NCBI GenBank assembly: GCA_024275165.1
Contig: JAJRZQ010000037.1
Span: 62,001 to 126,000 of the forward strand
Reading direction: 5' to 3'
Source: a bacterium
GTDB taxonomy: Bacteria > SAR324 > XYD2-FULL-50-16
Length of the DNA: 64,000 bases
Of this stretch, positions 1-7,590 are shown in pieces. Below the pieces are notes generated by a model. That model ran no database searches and was not told the origin of the DNA. It saw nothing but the letters and a program-made list of their open reading frames with translations. Position 1 is the first letter of the stretch, and each line of letters begins with the position of its first letter. The position numbers and the translations under genes were made by a program.

Positions 1-1821
1 ATTCACCATGGGAATCACCCCTCCCCCAGAGAGCTTTTTCCACATGACCAGGCTAAAGGCAGGTTCTACCCCGGTGGTGGAACAATCCATCAAAAGGCCA
101 ATGGTGCCGGTCGGGGCCAAGACCGTGGTCTGGGCGTTGCGATAACCCTGTCGCTTTCCCTTCAGCAAGGCGGCATCCCAGATCTCGCGGGCCTTTTCTT
201 TTAAAGGGGCCAAGGCGGGCGCCCGCTCTTCTAAGGCGAAGTCTTCTCGTTCGATTGCCTCGCGGTGTTTTTGCATGACCCGCAGCATGGGCTCTTTGTT
301 TTTTTCGTATTGGACAAAAGGCCCTTTGGCCTCGGCCAGTTCCGCGCTCATTTCATAAGCCGAACCGGTCATGATGGCGGTCACCATTCCGGCAAGGGCT
401 CGCCCCTCCTCGCTGTCATAGGGGTAGCCCATCATCATCAACAGGGTGCCCAAATTGGCGTAACCTAAACCCAAGGGGCGGAACTCGTGACTGTTGCGGG
501 TGATTTTTTCCGTGGGATAACTGGCGAGATCCACCAAAATCTCTTGAGCGGTTAAAAAGAGTCGGCAAGCCTTGCGGTAATCCTCGATTTGAAATTCCCC
601 CTTTTGATAAAACTTCACCAAATTCAAACTGGCTAAGTTGCAGGCCGTATCGTCTACAAACATGAACTCGCTGCAGGGGTTGGAAGCGCGAATGGGGGCC
701 GAGGCCGAACAGGTGTGCCAGTCGTTGATGGTCGTATCATATTGTACCCCTGGGTCGGCGCAGGCCCAAGTGGCTTCGCAAATCTTTTGGAACAGGTCTC
801 GGGCCTTGTAGGTCTTATAGGGCTCGTGGTTGACCCGGTTGAGGGTTTGCCAATCGCCGTCGGCTTCCACGGCCGCCAAAAACTCGTCGCTCAGGCGCAC
901 GCTGTTGTTGCTGTTCTGCCCTGAAACCGTGGCGTAGGCCTCGCCGTTAAAGTCGGGGTCATAACCCTGGGCCACCAAGGCGCGCACCTTTTCTTCTTCT
1001 TTGACCTTCCACTCAATGAAGTCTTCCACTTCAGGGTGGTCGATATCCAAGCAGCGCATCACCGCGGCCCGGCGGGTGGTCCCCCCTGATTTAATCGCCC
1101 CTGCCGCCGCGTCCAACACCTTTAGAAAGCTCAACAGCCCACTCGATTGCCCCCCGCCGGAAAGCCGCTCATTCACCCCCCGCAAACGGCTCATGTTGGA
1201 GCCCGTGCCACTGCCGTATTTAAAGAGACGGGCCTCGTTTTTAACGAGGTCGAAAATCGAAGAGAGGGTATCGTCTACCGATTGGATAAAACAAGCCGAG
1301 CCCTGAGGCCGCGCGTACTGGTTTTGAATCGCTTCGTATTGATCTCCCTCTTTCCAGGCGAAGTTTTCCCCGCTGCCGCTGATCCCGTATTCGTGGTAGA
1401 GACCGACATTAAACCATACGGGACTATTAAAGGCGCCGTATTGGTGCAGGCAAAGCCATTTTAAGTCATTTTCAAAGGTAAGCGCGTCGTCATCGCTGTC
1501 GAAATATCCCTCCTCGCGGCCCCGGTCGGCAATGGTGCGGCAAACCCGATGAATCAACTGCCTTACACTGGTCTCCCTCCCCTCAACGCCCGGCACCCCG
1601 GCTTTTCTAAAGTACTTGCTCGCTACGATATCGGTGGCCAACTGGCTCCAAAAAGAGGGCACCTCGACCTGCTTCATCTCAAAAATCACTTCCCCGGTGC
1701 TGCTGGTGATCTTGGATTCTCTTTTTTCATACTGAACCGTATCCCAGACCTCTGGAGTTTCTGGGGTCGCCTTGAAAAACTGGGGCGCGAATTTCAGGTT
1801 TTTAGCGTTAGGCTTATTCAT
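1..1821 (-). CDS. nrdJ: Adenosylcobalamin-dependent (class II) ribonucleotide reductase, 3' end outside window
   Basis: Reduces ribonucleotides to deoxyribonucleotides with B12 radical chemistry, in the cytoplasm. The frame is open for 607 codons from ATG (protein begins MNKPNAKNL) and runs off the left edge, so the C-terminus is missing. Visible class II landmarks are a substrate-site segment GSACFIQSVDDT near residue 170, the active-site motif NPCSEF near residue 380, and APTGTIGLLMDCSTTGVEP near residue 575. Family members are about 750 residues or longer, so perhaps the last fifth is lost. The start is the first in-frame ATG before the conserved region; its ribosome site is weak. No NrdR-type repeat or B12 riboswitch was found in the 217 bp upstream, so regulation is unclear. 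Confidence 0.95.
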   Translation of the reverse strand, partial: MNKPNAKNLKFAPQFFKATPETPEVWDTVQYEKRESKITSSTGEVIFEMKQVEVPSFWSQLATDIVASKYFRKAGVPGVEGRETSVRQLIHRVCRTIADRGREEGYFDSDDDALTFENDLKWLCLHQYGAFNSPVWFNVGLYHEYGISGSGENFAWKEGDQYEAIQNQYARPQGSACFIQSVDDTLSSIFDLVKNEARLFKYGSGTGSNMSRLRGVNERLSGGGQSSGLLSFLKVLDAAAGAIKSGGTTRRAAVMRCLDIDHPEVEDFIEWKVKEEEKVRALVAQGYDPDFNGEAYATVSGQNSNNSVRLSDEFLAAVEADGDWQTLNRVNHEPYKTYKARDLFQKICEATWACADPGVQYDTTINDWHTCSASAPIRASNPCSEFMFVDDTACNLASLNLVKFYQKGEFQIEDYRKACRLFLTAQEILVDLASYPTEKITRNSHEFRPLGLGYANLGTLLMMMGYPYDSEEGRALAGMVTAIMTGSAYEMSAELAEAKGPFVQYEKNKEPMLRVMQKHREAIEREDFALEERAPALAPLKEKAREIWDAALLKGKRQGYRNAQTTVLAPTGTIGLLMDCSTTGVEPAFSLVMWKKLSGGGVIPMVN

Positions 1822-1881
1822 AGTCGGGTTCTCAGGCTGGGCAAGAAGGAATGCATAGAAAATTTTGGGTTTGGGATCAAA

Positions 1882-1910
1882 TTATGATAGAAAAATTCAA
1901 GTTCGTACAA
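1882..1910 (-). promoter_or_regulatory. Candidate sigma70 promoter for nrdJ
   Basis: On the minus strand, TTGTAC (-35, 1905-1910) is separated by 17 nt from TCATAA (-10, 1882-1887); TATCAT two bases upstream is an alternative -10. The site lies about 65 nt before the nrdJ ATG. The match is moderate and judged by eye. The rest of the 1822-2038 gap is AT-rich and shows no other element. Confidence 0.35.
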
Positions 1911-2038
1911 GTTGTTTTTTTTTCCACAGGCCTAGAATTTGAGCCGCAGCCCCTCCCTGATTGAACCTTGCCAACGGGAATTTTTTTCATTTAAAACAGG
2001 CTGTGATTTATTTTTTATTTATCTTTATTTTCAATTAA

Positions 2039-3163
2039 TTAAATAGCAGAGGCTTGAAGCATTGTCGTTTTTGCCTGTTGCTCTTTCCAAACCAGATCCA
2101 CCTCATTGCAGGCGAGAAACAACAGGGTGACCCAAGTCTTTTTAGCCTCTGCCCAGGAAACCAAAAAGACCCCTGAGGGCAATTCAAGCTTACTCCAATC
2201 CGGTGGATGGATCAAAGTGAGTTTACGCAAAACCAACAACTCAGAGCCCCTCAGCCGCTGTTTCCACTCTAAAGCCATGCGGCCCATGGTCCAACGGGCG
2301 TTGATTTCCAGCAGACGCGGGTGATCGCTGAAGCCGTACAGCAAATCCAACCCCAAGGGCCCTTGATACCCCAGCTCATGAATCCGCAGCAGCAGCGGGG
2401 TCAGCCCTTCCAAAAAAGAACAGGGCCTGTCCTGGTCCACCCGGCTCCCTAAATAGCCCCCCTCAGCAGTGGAATGCAACTCCACCCGCCCCCGATAGAC
2501 CCAGCCCTGAGCTTGAAAATCAAAATGGAGGCTTTCTTCCCTCCGCTTTTCCAGTTTTTGCTCAAAAAGCAGCCCGCCCGACTGCTTTGCCCAAGCCCAA
2601 AGCCGAGCCAAGTCACTAGGCCCCGGCTGGTAACAAAGAAAAGCTCCGCTGCTGCCAAAGGGGTCTTTGACCAGCAGGGGCCCCTGCTCCTGCTCGAACT
2701 CCAGCAGCGCCCGCTCTAAATCGGCAGGGCCTTGCCCCTTGGCCTCAAACCAACGGGCGGGAACGCGGTACTCTCGCCCCAGCAACTCCTCCCTCGCCTG
2801 ATAGCTAAAGGCCTTGGAATTGATATGCCTCATCAGGCCCAAGGGCTCGGGCTGCCCCCACAGGCCCAGGGAGTGGGCCGCTTGCAAAAAGGGATCTAAA
2901 TCCTTTAAGGGACTGTTGGTTTCGATTTTTGGCGGACAAACCAACAAGCTAGGGACAAAGCCCAATAAATGGCCTAAATGCTCCAGCAACAAGGGGGGCG
3001 GAGATTGGTAGACCAACAACAAGTCCTCAACAGCCAGTAAGGGCGCCATCCACCAAGAGGAGCGATTGAGCAGGGCCCAGGGCTTATGCCTGGATAGCTT
3101 TTCTGCCGCTCGGCCCGCCAGGGAAAACTCATAATCGTAATTAAAAACCCAGAGGCGACTCAT
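2039..3163 (-). CDS. ATP-grasp-like protein
   Basis: 374-aa protein starting MSRLWVFNYDYEF. The middle and C-terminal parts look like an ATP-grasp fold: a phosphate/nucleotide segment LLVKDPFGSSGAFL near residue 165 and a metal-site segment LGLDLLYGF...LLEINARWTMGRM near residue 275. ATP-grasp enzymes ligate a carboxylate to an amine or similar group; the substrate here is unknown. The start is ATG 3163, which overlaps the stop of the upstream GT9 gene as ATGA, a strong sign of translational coupling. An upstream in-frame start exists but would lie inside the GT9 gene. The context suggests a role in cell-envelope or lipopolysaccharide modification, an inference from its neighbour only. Confidence 0.7.
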   Translation of the reverse strand: MSRLWVFNYDYEFSLAGRAAEKLSRHKPWALLNRSSWWMAPLLAVEDLLLVYQSPPPLLLEHLGHLLGFVPSLLVCPPKIETNSPLKDLDPFLQAAHSLGLWGQPEPLGLMRHINSKAFSYQAREELLGREYRVPARWFEAKGQGPADLERALLEFEQEQGPLLVKDPFGSSGAFLCYQPGPSDLARLWAWAKQSGGLLFEQKLEKRREESLHFDFQAQGWVYRGRVELHSTAEGGYLGSRVDQDRPCSFLEGLTPLLLRIHELGYQGPLGLDLLYGFSDHPRLLEINARWTMGRMALEWKQRLRGSELLVLRKLTLIHPPDWSKLELPSGVFLVSWAEAKKTWVTLLFLACNEVDLVWKEQQAKTTMLQASAI

Positions 3164-4224
3164 TCGCCTTGCCCCCAAAAAGCCTCTATTGCTTGTAAGA
3201 CTTCGCTCACCGCAATCTGCTCCATGCAATTAAAGTGAGAGCAGGCGGTTTCGGCGCAAGCGTAGGTTTGAGGGCAACCAGTCTGGGGGCTGAAAATTTT
3301 GCCCGCGGCCATAAAGGGAGCCCATCGCCTTGCAGATTGCACTAAAATCGGAGGATAAAAACCGATCACCGGACAACCGGCCCCATTAGCCACATGAGTG
3401 GGGCCGGTGGAAGGCCCAATGAACAGTTCCGCGCCACTCGCCAAAAGGCCCAATTCGCGCAATGTCAATTGATCGGTGAGGTTCCAAATGAGTTGAGGGT
3501 TCATTGCCGCCAAGGTTTGATTGCGTTCTGCCTCCTGCGGCCCCATCCCCGTCAAGACCAACTGCCGCCCTGATTGAACCAGGCTGGTGGCCAACTCGCA
3601 ATAAGCAGCAAAGGGCCAGTTCAAGGCCGAGCCGCTCATCCCCGAATGCAGGATCGCGTACCCCGCCTCTCGTTGCAGTTGGGGCAACAAATCACCGAGC
3701 TTTTCTGCGAAGCGCCCCACTTCCTCCTCTTTAAAATAAAGCTGGGGCCGCTTGGCCCTCACCTCTTGCCTGGTTAAGGCGGCAACCAGTTCCAGATTGT
3801 ATTCCGCCTCGTTCAAGCGACACTTTGATCTTTTTTGCAGAACCGGATAGTTGTAATGGAATAACATCTTGGGCTTACTCAAAGGCCCCATGCGCACCGG
3901 AATGGAATGCAAATGGGGTATGAGGCCCTGAATCAAAGCATCATTAACCATCACCAAAAGGGCGTCGAACTGAAATCGCAAAATCAAGCCCGCGCTTTTT
4001 TTAAATTTTGCCCGAGAGCTTAAAGCAATAATCTCATCCACAAAGGGATTGTTTTTTAATAAGGGCGCGGTCGCCTCTTGGCACAATACCGAGACCGGGC
4101 GCCCGATGGCCTTCGCCGCCGCCTCAATAGCGGGCAGGGTCTGCATGACATCTCCGATCCGGTCGGTGCGCGCGAGCAAAAGGCGTTGGGGTGATTTTTT
4201 AGGTGAACGAGGAAACAGAGCCAT
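3160..4224 (-). CDS. Glycosyltransferase family 9 (heptosyltransferase-like)
   Basis: GT9 enzymes transfer heptose from ADP-heptose onto lipopolysaccharide core at the inner face of the cytoplasmic membrane. The sequence has the N-terminal nucleotide-fold strand LLLARTDRIGDVMQTLP and the C-terminal donor-site segment ELFIGPSTGPTHVANGAGCPVIGFY, followed by a Cys-rich tail (CPQTYACAETACSHFNCM) common in this family. The chosen start is ATG 4224, giving 354 aa with the first strand about 13 residues in, as usual. A GTG at 4278 with a nearby purine tract is possible. With the ATG start, the start codon shares bases with the start of the divergent GT9 gene. It is followed by the ATP-grasp gene with an ATGA overlap. 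Confidence 0.85.
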   Translation of the reverse strand: MALFPRSPKKSPQRLLLARTDRIGDVMQTLPAIEAAAKAIGRPVSVLCQEATAPLLKNNPFVDEIIALSSRAKFKKSAGLILRFQFDALLVMVNDALIQGLIPHLHSIPVRMGPLSKPKMLFHYNYPVLQKRSKCRLNEAEYNLELVAALTRQEVRAKRPQLYFKEEEVGRFAEKLGDLLPQLQREAGYAILHSGMSGSALNWPFAAYCELATSLVQSGRQLVLTGMGPQEAERNQTLAAMNPQLIWNLTDQLTLRELGLLASGAELFIGPSTGPTHVANGAGCPVIGFYPPILVQSARRWAPFMAAGKIFSPQTGCPQTYACAETACSHFNCMEQIAVSEVLQAIEAFWGQGE

Positions 4225-5290
4225 GACAAAAATTTTAATCCTTCGCTTTAGTTCTTTAGGCGATTTAATCTTAACCACTCCCTTTTACCGGGAGTTGAAA
4301 CGACTCAATCCCTCTGCGGAGTTGCATCTAGCTACCAGCACCAATTTTGCCCCCCTCTTGGAAAACAACCCGCATCTGACCAAAATCCACGCGCTGAATC
4401 GCCAAGGAGGCCAACCCGCCTTAAGGCAACTGGTGAAGCGGCTCCAAGCCCACAAATGGGATCAGGTTTTTGACCTGCATCGCTCTTTGCGCAGTCGGTT
4501 GCTTTTATTCCAACTCTTTGGCCTTTTTCCCGCTTGGAAAACCCAACTCTATCGCCTGGATAAGCGGAGTTGGCAGCGGGTTTTATTGCTCCGCTTCAAA
4601 CGCAATGTCCTTCAGAGATTCCCCGCCCAGCGGGAGGCTTATCTCCAGCTGATCGGCCAAGCCTACCCCGGGGCCAAGCTGCAAAGCCATACCGAGCTGT
4701 TCCCCTCCAACAAACAAGCAGAGGCTGTAACCCGCATCCTGACCGAATCGGGGATAAATGAAAAGCCCCTGATCGGCTTCGGGGCCGGGGCGAGCTTTCC
4801 CTTAAAGCGTTGGCCCAAGGAATCCTTTCTTTTTGTGGCCCGGGAATTGGCGAAACAGGGCTACCAACCGATTTTTTTAGGTGGCGGAGGGGAGGAAGAG
4901 CCCGATTGGATCGCAAAGCAAGGCGGCTTTCCCAACTGGAGTGGTCGCTTGGATTTTTTAGAGACCGCGGCCCTACTGGCTCGTTGCTCCTTAGCCGTCA
5001 GCAACGACTCGGCAATCGTGCATTTTGCCGAGGCCATGGGAACCCCCGCCTTGGCTCTTTTTGGGCCAACGGTGAAAGAATTTGGCTTTGGGCCCTTTTT
5101 AAAACACAGCCTCTTGGTGGAAAAAGACCTGCCCTGCCGCCCCTGTAGCCGCAACGGCAAGGGAAGCTGTTCCAACCAAGAAGAGTTGGCCTGCTTGCGA
5201 CAGATCACCGCTGAAGAGGTCTTGCAACTGGCTTTGGAAAGACTGAAAAAAGCAGCGTCAAAGGACTGGGCAAAAAAAGAGGGACCATGA
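4223..5290 (+). CDS. Glycosyltransferase family 9 (ADP-heptose:LPS heptosyltransferase-like)
   Basis: 355-aa GT9 enzyme, divergent from and partly similar to the neighbouring minus-strand GT9. It begins MTKILILRFSSLGDLILTTP, the classic N-terminus, and carries IGFGAGASFPLKRWPKESF (acceptor/donor cleft) and SNDSAIVHFAEAMGTPALAL (ADP-heptose-binding region). The family attaches heptose to lipid A-core in the cytoplasm. The start ATG 4223 follows GGAAACAG and fits the family; longer upstream versions would run through the opposite gene. The downstream cytochrome c gene overlaps by ATGA, so both are probably co-transcribed. Acceptor specificity (first, second or later heptose) cannot be told from the sequence. 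Confidence 0.9.
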   Translation: MTKILILRFSSLGDLILTTPFYRELKRLNPSAELHLATSTNFAPLLENNPHLTKIHALNRQGGQPALRQLVKRLQAHKWDQVFDLHRSLRSRLLLFQLFGLFPAWKTQLYRLDKRSWQRVLLLRFKRNVLQRFPAQREAYLQLIGQAYPGAKLQSHTELFPSNKQAEAVTRILTESGINEKPLIGFGAGASFPLKRWPKESFLFVARELAKQGYQPIFLGGGGEEEPDWIAKQGGFPNWSGRLDFLETAALLARCSLAVSNDSAIVHFAEAMGTPALALFGPTVKEFGFGPFLKHSLLVEKDLPCRPCSRNGKGSCSNQEELACLRQITAEEVLQLALERLKKAASKDWAKKEGP

Positions 5291-5697
5291 AAAATCGTCT
5301 TTTACTCCTTCTCCTCCTCTTCCTTTGTTGGGGCTCGACCGCCTCCGCCATGGAGATATCGGGATTTAAAAACCTGATGAGGCAACTCCAGCAGGATTTT
5401 TCAACCTTGCAAGCGGCATTACTCAGCGGGGACCTAAACCAAGCCGCGCAAGCAGCCGACGCGATAGCCCATCACCAGCCACCGCCCCTCGAAGAACGAA
5501 AGTGGATCATGACCCGCCTAGGCAAGCAGGCCTTGAAGTTTAAAGAGTGGGACCAACAGGTACACCAGGCCACCAAGCGATTGGCTGAGGCGGCACAGGC
5601 CAAGGACCGGAAAAAAGCGCAAGAGCTGTACCAGCAAGCCCTTCAAGGCTGCTTTGGTTGCCACCATCAATTCAGAAAGCGGCTCCGGCAACCCTGA
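5287..5697 (+). CDS. Periplasmic class II (c'-type-like) cytochrome c
   Basis: 136-aa exported haem protein. A signal peptide (residues 1-21, ending TASA) precedes a helical, Gln/Ala-rich body, and a single CXXCH haem site (CFGCH) sits close to the C-terminus, near residue 122. A haem site at the end of a four-helix bundle is the arrangement of cytochrome c' relatives. It probably carries electrons or binds small ligands in the periplasm. The start ATG overlaps the heptosyltransferase stop (ATGA), although no functional link is obvious. A GGCCC/GGGCC hairpin without a U-tract (5698-5714) follows the stop. Confidence 0.8.
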   Translation: MKNRLLLLLLLFLCWGSTASAMEISGFKNLMRQLQQDFSTLQAALLSGDLNQAAQAADAIAHHQPPPLEERKWIMTRLGKQALKFKEWDQQVHQATKRLAEAAQAKDRKKAQELYQQALQGCFGCHHQFRKRLRQP

Positions 5698-5773
5698 GGC
5701 CCTGTAAAAGGGCCAACAAACCAGCAACATAAAATAAGATATCGAGATTTTACCAAGGGGAACCAGCCCCAGG

Positions 5774-6277
5774 TCAAAGGTGATTGGTTTGCACCTCGTC
5801 CACCAGGGCGTCAAAAAGCAAAATCACATCATCATTGACATGGCGTAAACGATCAATCAGCATTTTATTGATTTTACGGGTAATGGGCAGACCGATATCG
5901 GGAAATTTATTCCCCAATTCCGTAAAGTCAGCTCGATTGAGTACCATGAAATCGGAGTTTTCCAAAAGTAAAATACTGGCACTGCGAACATCTTGATCCA
6001 TCAAGGCCATCTCCCCAAAAAAAACATTATAGGAAGCTTCCAAATCTACAATCGTGTATTCCTCGTTTTGCTTGGTATGCTTGATGACCCTGACCTTCCC
6101 CTTTAAGAGCAAAAAAAGTTCATCCCCTTCATCGCCCTCGTTCAACAGGTATTCGCCCATCTTGCCCGAGCGGAACTTCATGACGCTCGCCACCTGCCGC
6201 AAGCGAATCTCATCCTCTGCGATATCGGCAAAAAGGCTAAATTGCTTGAGTCGTTCTAAAATTTTACTGTCAATCAT
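5774..6277 (-). CDS. Cyclic-nucleotide-binding domain protein (Crp-like sensor domain only)
   Basis: 167-aa cytoplasmic protein made of one cNMP-binding beta-roll: LNEGDEGDELFLLLKGKVRV near residue 45 and VFFGEMALMDQDVRSASILL near residue 85, where the FGEMALM...RSAS segment is the phosphate-binding cassette. A C-terminal helical stretch follows, but there is no helix-turn-helix, so it is probably not a DNA-binding regulator. It may report cAMP or c-di-GMP state to a partner. It stands alone in a short minus-strand unit; the ATG has a modest AGGT site upstream. Confidence 0.8.
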   Translation of the reverse strand: MIDSKILERLKQFSLFADIAEDEIRLRQVASVMKFRSGKMGEYLLNEGDEGDELFLLLKGKVRVIKHTKQNEEYTIVDLEASYNVFFGEMALMDQDVRSASILLLENSDFMVLNRADFTELGNKFPDIGLPITRKINKMLIDRLRHVNDDVILLFDALVDEVQTNHL

Positions 6278-6320
6278 CGAACCTATCTGAATTGAAAAAA
6301 TCTAAAAACACCTGCCCCCT

Positions 6321-7115
6321 TTAAGCATAAAAAGCGGCATAACCCACGCTATCGGGACCAGCGGATTTTTCAGAGGAGCTGCCGTAAGCTTTGAGGGTCA
6401 AACCCGCCCCGCCCCAATATTGCAACAAATACAAGGATACCAAAATCGGCAAGGCACCGCAAACCGTCGCCTTGTATTGGGTCACCAAGGCTCGAAACCG
6501 GCCCGGGCTACCCGCGCAAATCGCGTCGGCGATTTTTAAATCCAACTCCTTGCCGGTCATTCCCGGGGGTTCATAGCCAAAGCGAGGGCCGCAATGGTTA
6601 AAATCAGAAGAAACAACCAAAAGGGCGCTGGGGTCCATTGCTTTTAACCGCTCCGCAATCGCCTTGGCCTCGCCCATTCCGCCCGAAAGCAACAGGGGGG
6701 TCAACTCGGCTTGGGACAAGAGGACCTGTAAAAAAGGCAATTGCACCTCTAAACTATGTTCGGGCGCATGGTAAGGGTTGTTGATGGGTACGCCTTCCAA
6801 ACAACGCAAGGGGCTACGGCCTAGAGGGGTTTGCCAAGAGGCGTAATCGGTTCCCGCCATAAAGGAAAAGCCAAAATGATGCGAAGGGCCTAAAAGGTAG
6901 ACCTGTTCGTAATCCCACCCCTCCAACTCCTGGTAAGCTTCGGCGGCAACCGCCCCGCTATAATAATAACCGGCATGGGGCACGATGAGAACGCGCGGGC
7001 GCGGCCCTTGCGCCGCGCCCGCGGCCCGCAAAAACCCCTCGACCTCGGCCCGCAAGGCCTGTTCCTCCGCGGGATAAAACTGACCCGCCACGGCGGGGCT
7101 ACGGACTTGGCTCAC
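6321..7115 (-). CDS. amrB: MEMO1-family protein (AmmeMemoRadiSam protein B)
   Basis: 264-aa member of the MEMO1/LigB-like dioxygenase fold. Motifs seen: RSPAVAGQFYP at the N-terminus, VPHAGYYYSG, LLGPSHH, EHSLEVQLPFLQVL, VVSSDFNHCG and a C-terminal DSVGYAAF. The His residues correspond to the metal pocket of LigB-type enzymes; a catalytic role for MEMO1 proteins is not settled. In many genomes amrB neighbours amrA and a radical SAM partner, but neither lies nearby here. I chose GTG 7115 because AGGGG sits about six bases upstream; a TTG at 7133 is the alternative. The gene overlaps the end of the exported-protein gene by 17 bp, suggesting one transcript with the metallo-beta-lactamase gene. 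Confidence 0.85.
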   Translation of the reverse strand: MSQVRSPAVAGQFYPAEEQALRAEVEGFLRAAGAAQGPRPRVLIVPHAGYYYSGAVAAEAYQELEGWDYEQVYLLGPSHHFGFSFMAGTDYASWQTPLGRSPLRCLEGVPINNPYHAPEHSLEVQLPFLQVLLSQAELTPLLLSGGMGEAKAIAERLKAMDPSALLVVSSDFNHCGPRFGYEPPGMTGKELDLKIADAICAGSPGRFRALVTQYKATVCGALPILVSLYLLQYWGGAGLTLKAYGSSSEKSAGPDSVGYAAFYA

Positions 7116-7587
7116 TTTTTTTCCCCTCTTCAAGATAGAGTTTCAACAAAAAACCGGCCACCCCAACAGCGCAGACCCGAGGCCAGGCGATACACTTGGT
7201 CGAGCCCGCTCTTTTGCCATCTAAAGTATAAACATAAGAATAGGTTGGAGTCCAAAAATAACTCCCTCTCGGCTTGTCTTTCCGATCATAAATGACCCCT
7301 TGATGAGCAGAACCCAGAATCACTCTTCCCCCCCCCTCTTGCACGATATAGACCCGGGCCTTACCCTTTTCCACCAAAATGCCGACCCGGGTTAAGAACT
7401 GACCCTCTCCATTAAAAATCTCGACATAGCGCGGGTAGACCTTCGCCTGAGCGATTTCTTCCCCCTCGGGGCCGTAGATCGGGCCTGTTAGGGGAAAAGG
7501 CCCAATGCTTCTCGGGTTGACCTCTTGAGCCCCAACTGCCCCGCGAAACAAGACCAGCAGCCCAAAAATCAGCAGGCTCGCCCTCAT
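7099..7587 (-). CDS. Exported protein of unknown function
   Basis: 162-aa protein with a clear signal peptide (MRASLLIFGLLVLFRGAVGA, then QEV). The mature part is beta-rich, with repeated GP-containing turns (IGPFPLTGPIYGPEGE) and a KARVYIVQEGGGRVILGSAH segment; two Cys near the C-terminus (TKCIAWPRVC) could form a disulfide. I do not recognise the family. It begins four bases after the upstream metallo-beta-lactamase stop and overlaps amrB, so it belongs to a three-gene unit. There is no convincing Shine-Dalgarno of its own, which fits translational coupling. Confidence 0.65.
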   Translation of the reverse strand: MRASLLIFGLLVLFRGAVGAQEVNPRSIGPFPLTGPIYGPEGEEIAQAKVYPRYVEIFNGEGQFLTRVGILVEKGKARVYIVQEGGGRVILGSAHQGVIYDRKDKPRGSYFWTPTYSYVYTLDGKRAGSTKCIAWPRVCAVGVAGFLLKLYLEEGKKSEPSP

Positions 7588-7590
7588 GGA

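Noticed and set aside
1822-2038. Cobalamin riboswitch upstream of nrdJ
   Set aside because: No B12-box-like sequence or multi-helix layout is visible, and the region is AT-rich and short.
5698-5714. Terminator after the cytochrome c gene
   Set aside because: The GGCCC/GGGCC hairpin is only five pairs and has no T-run on either strand.
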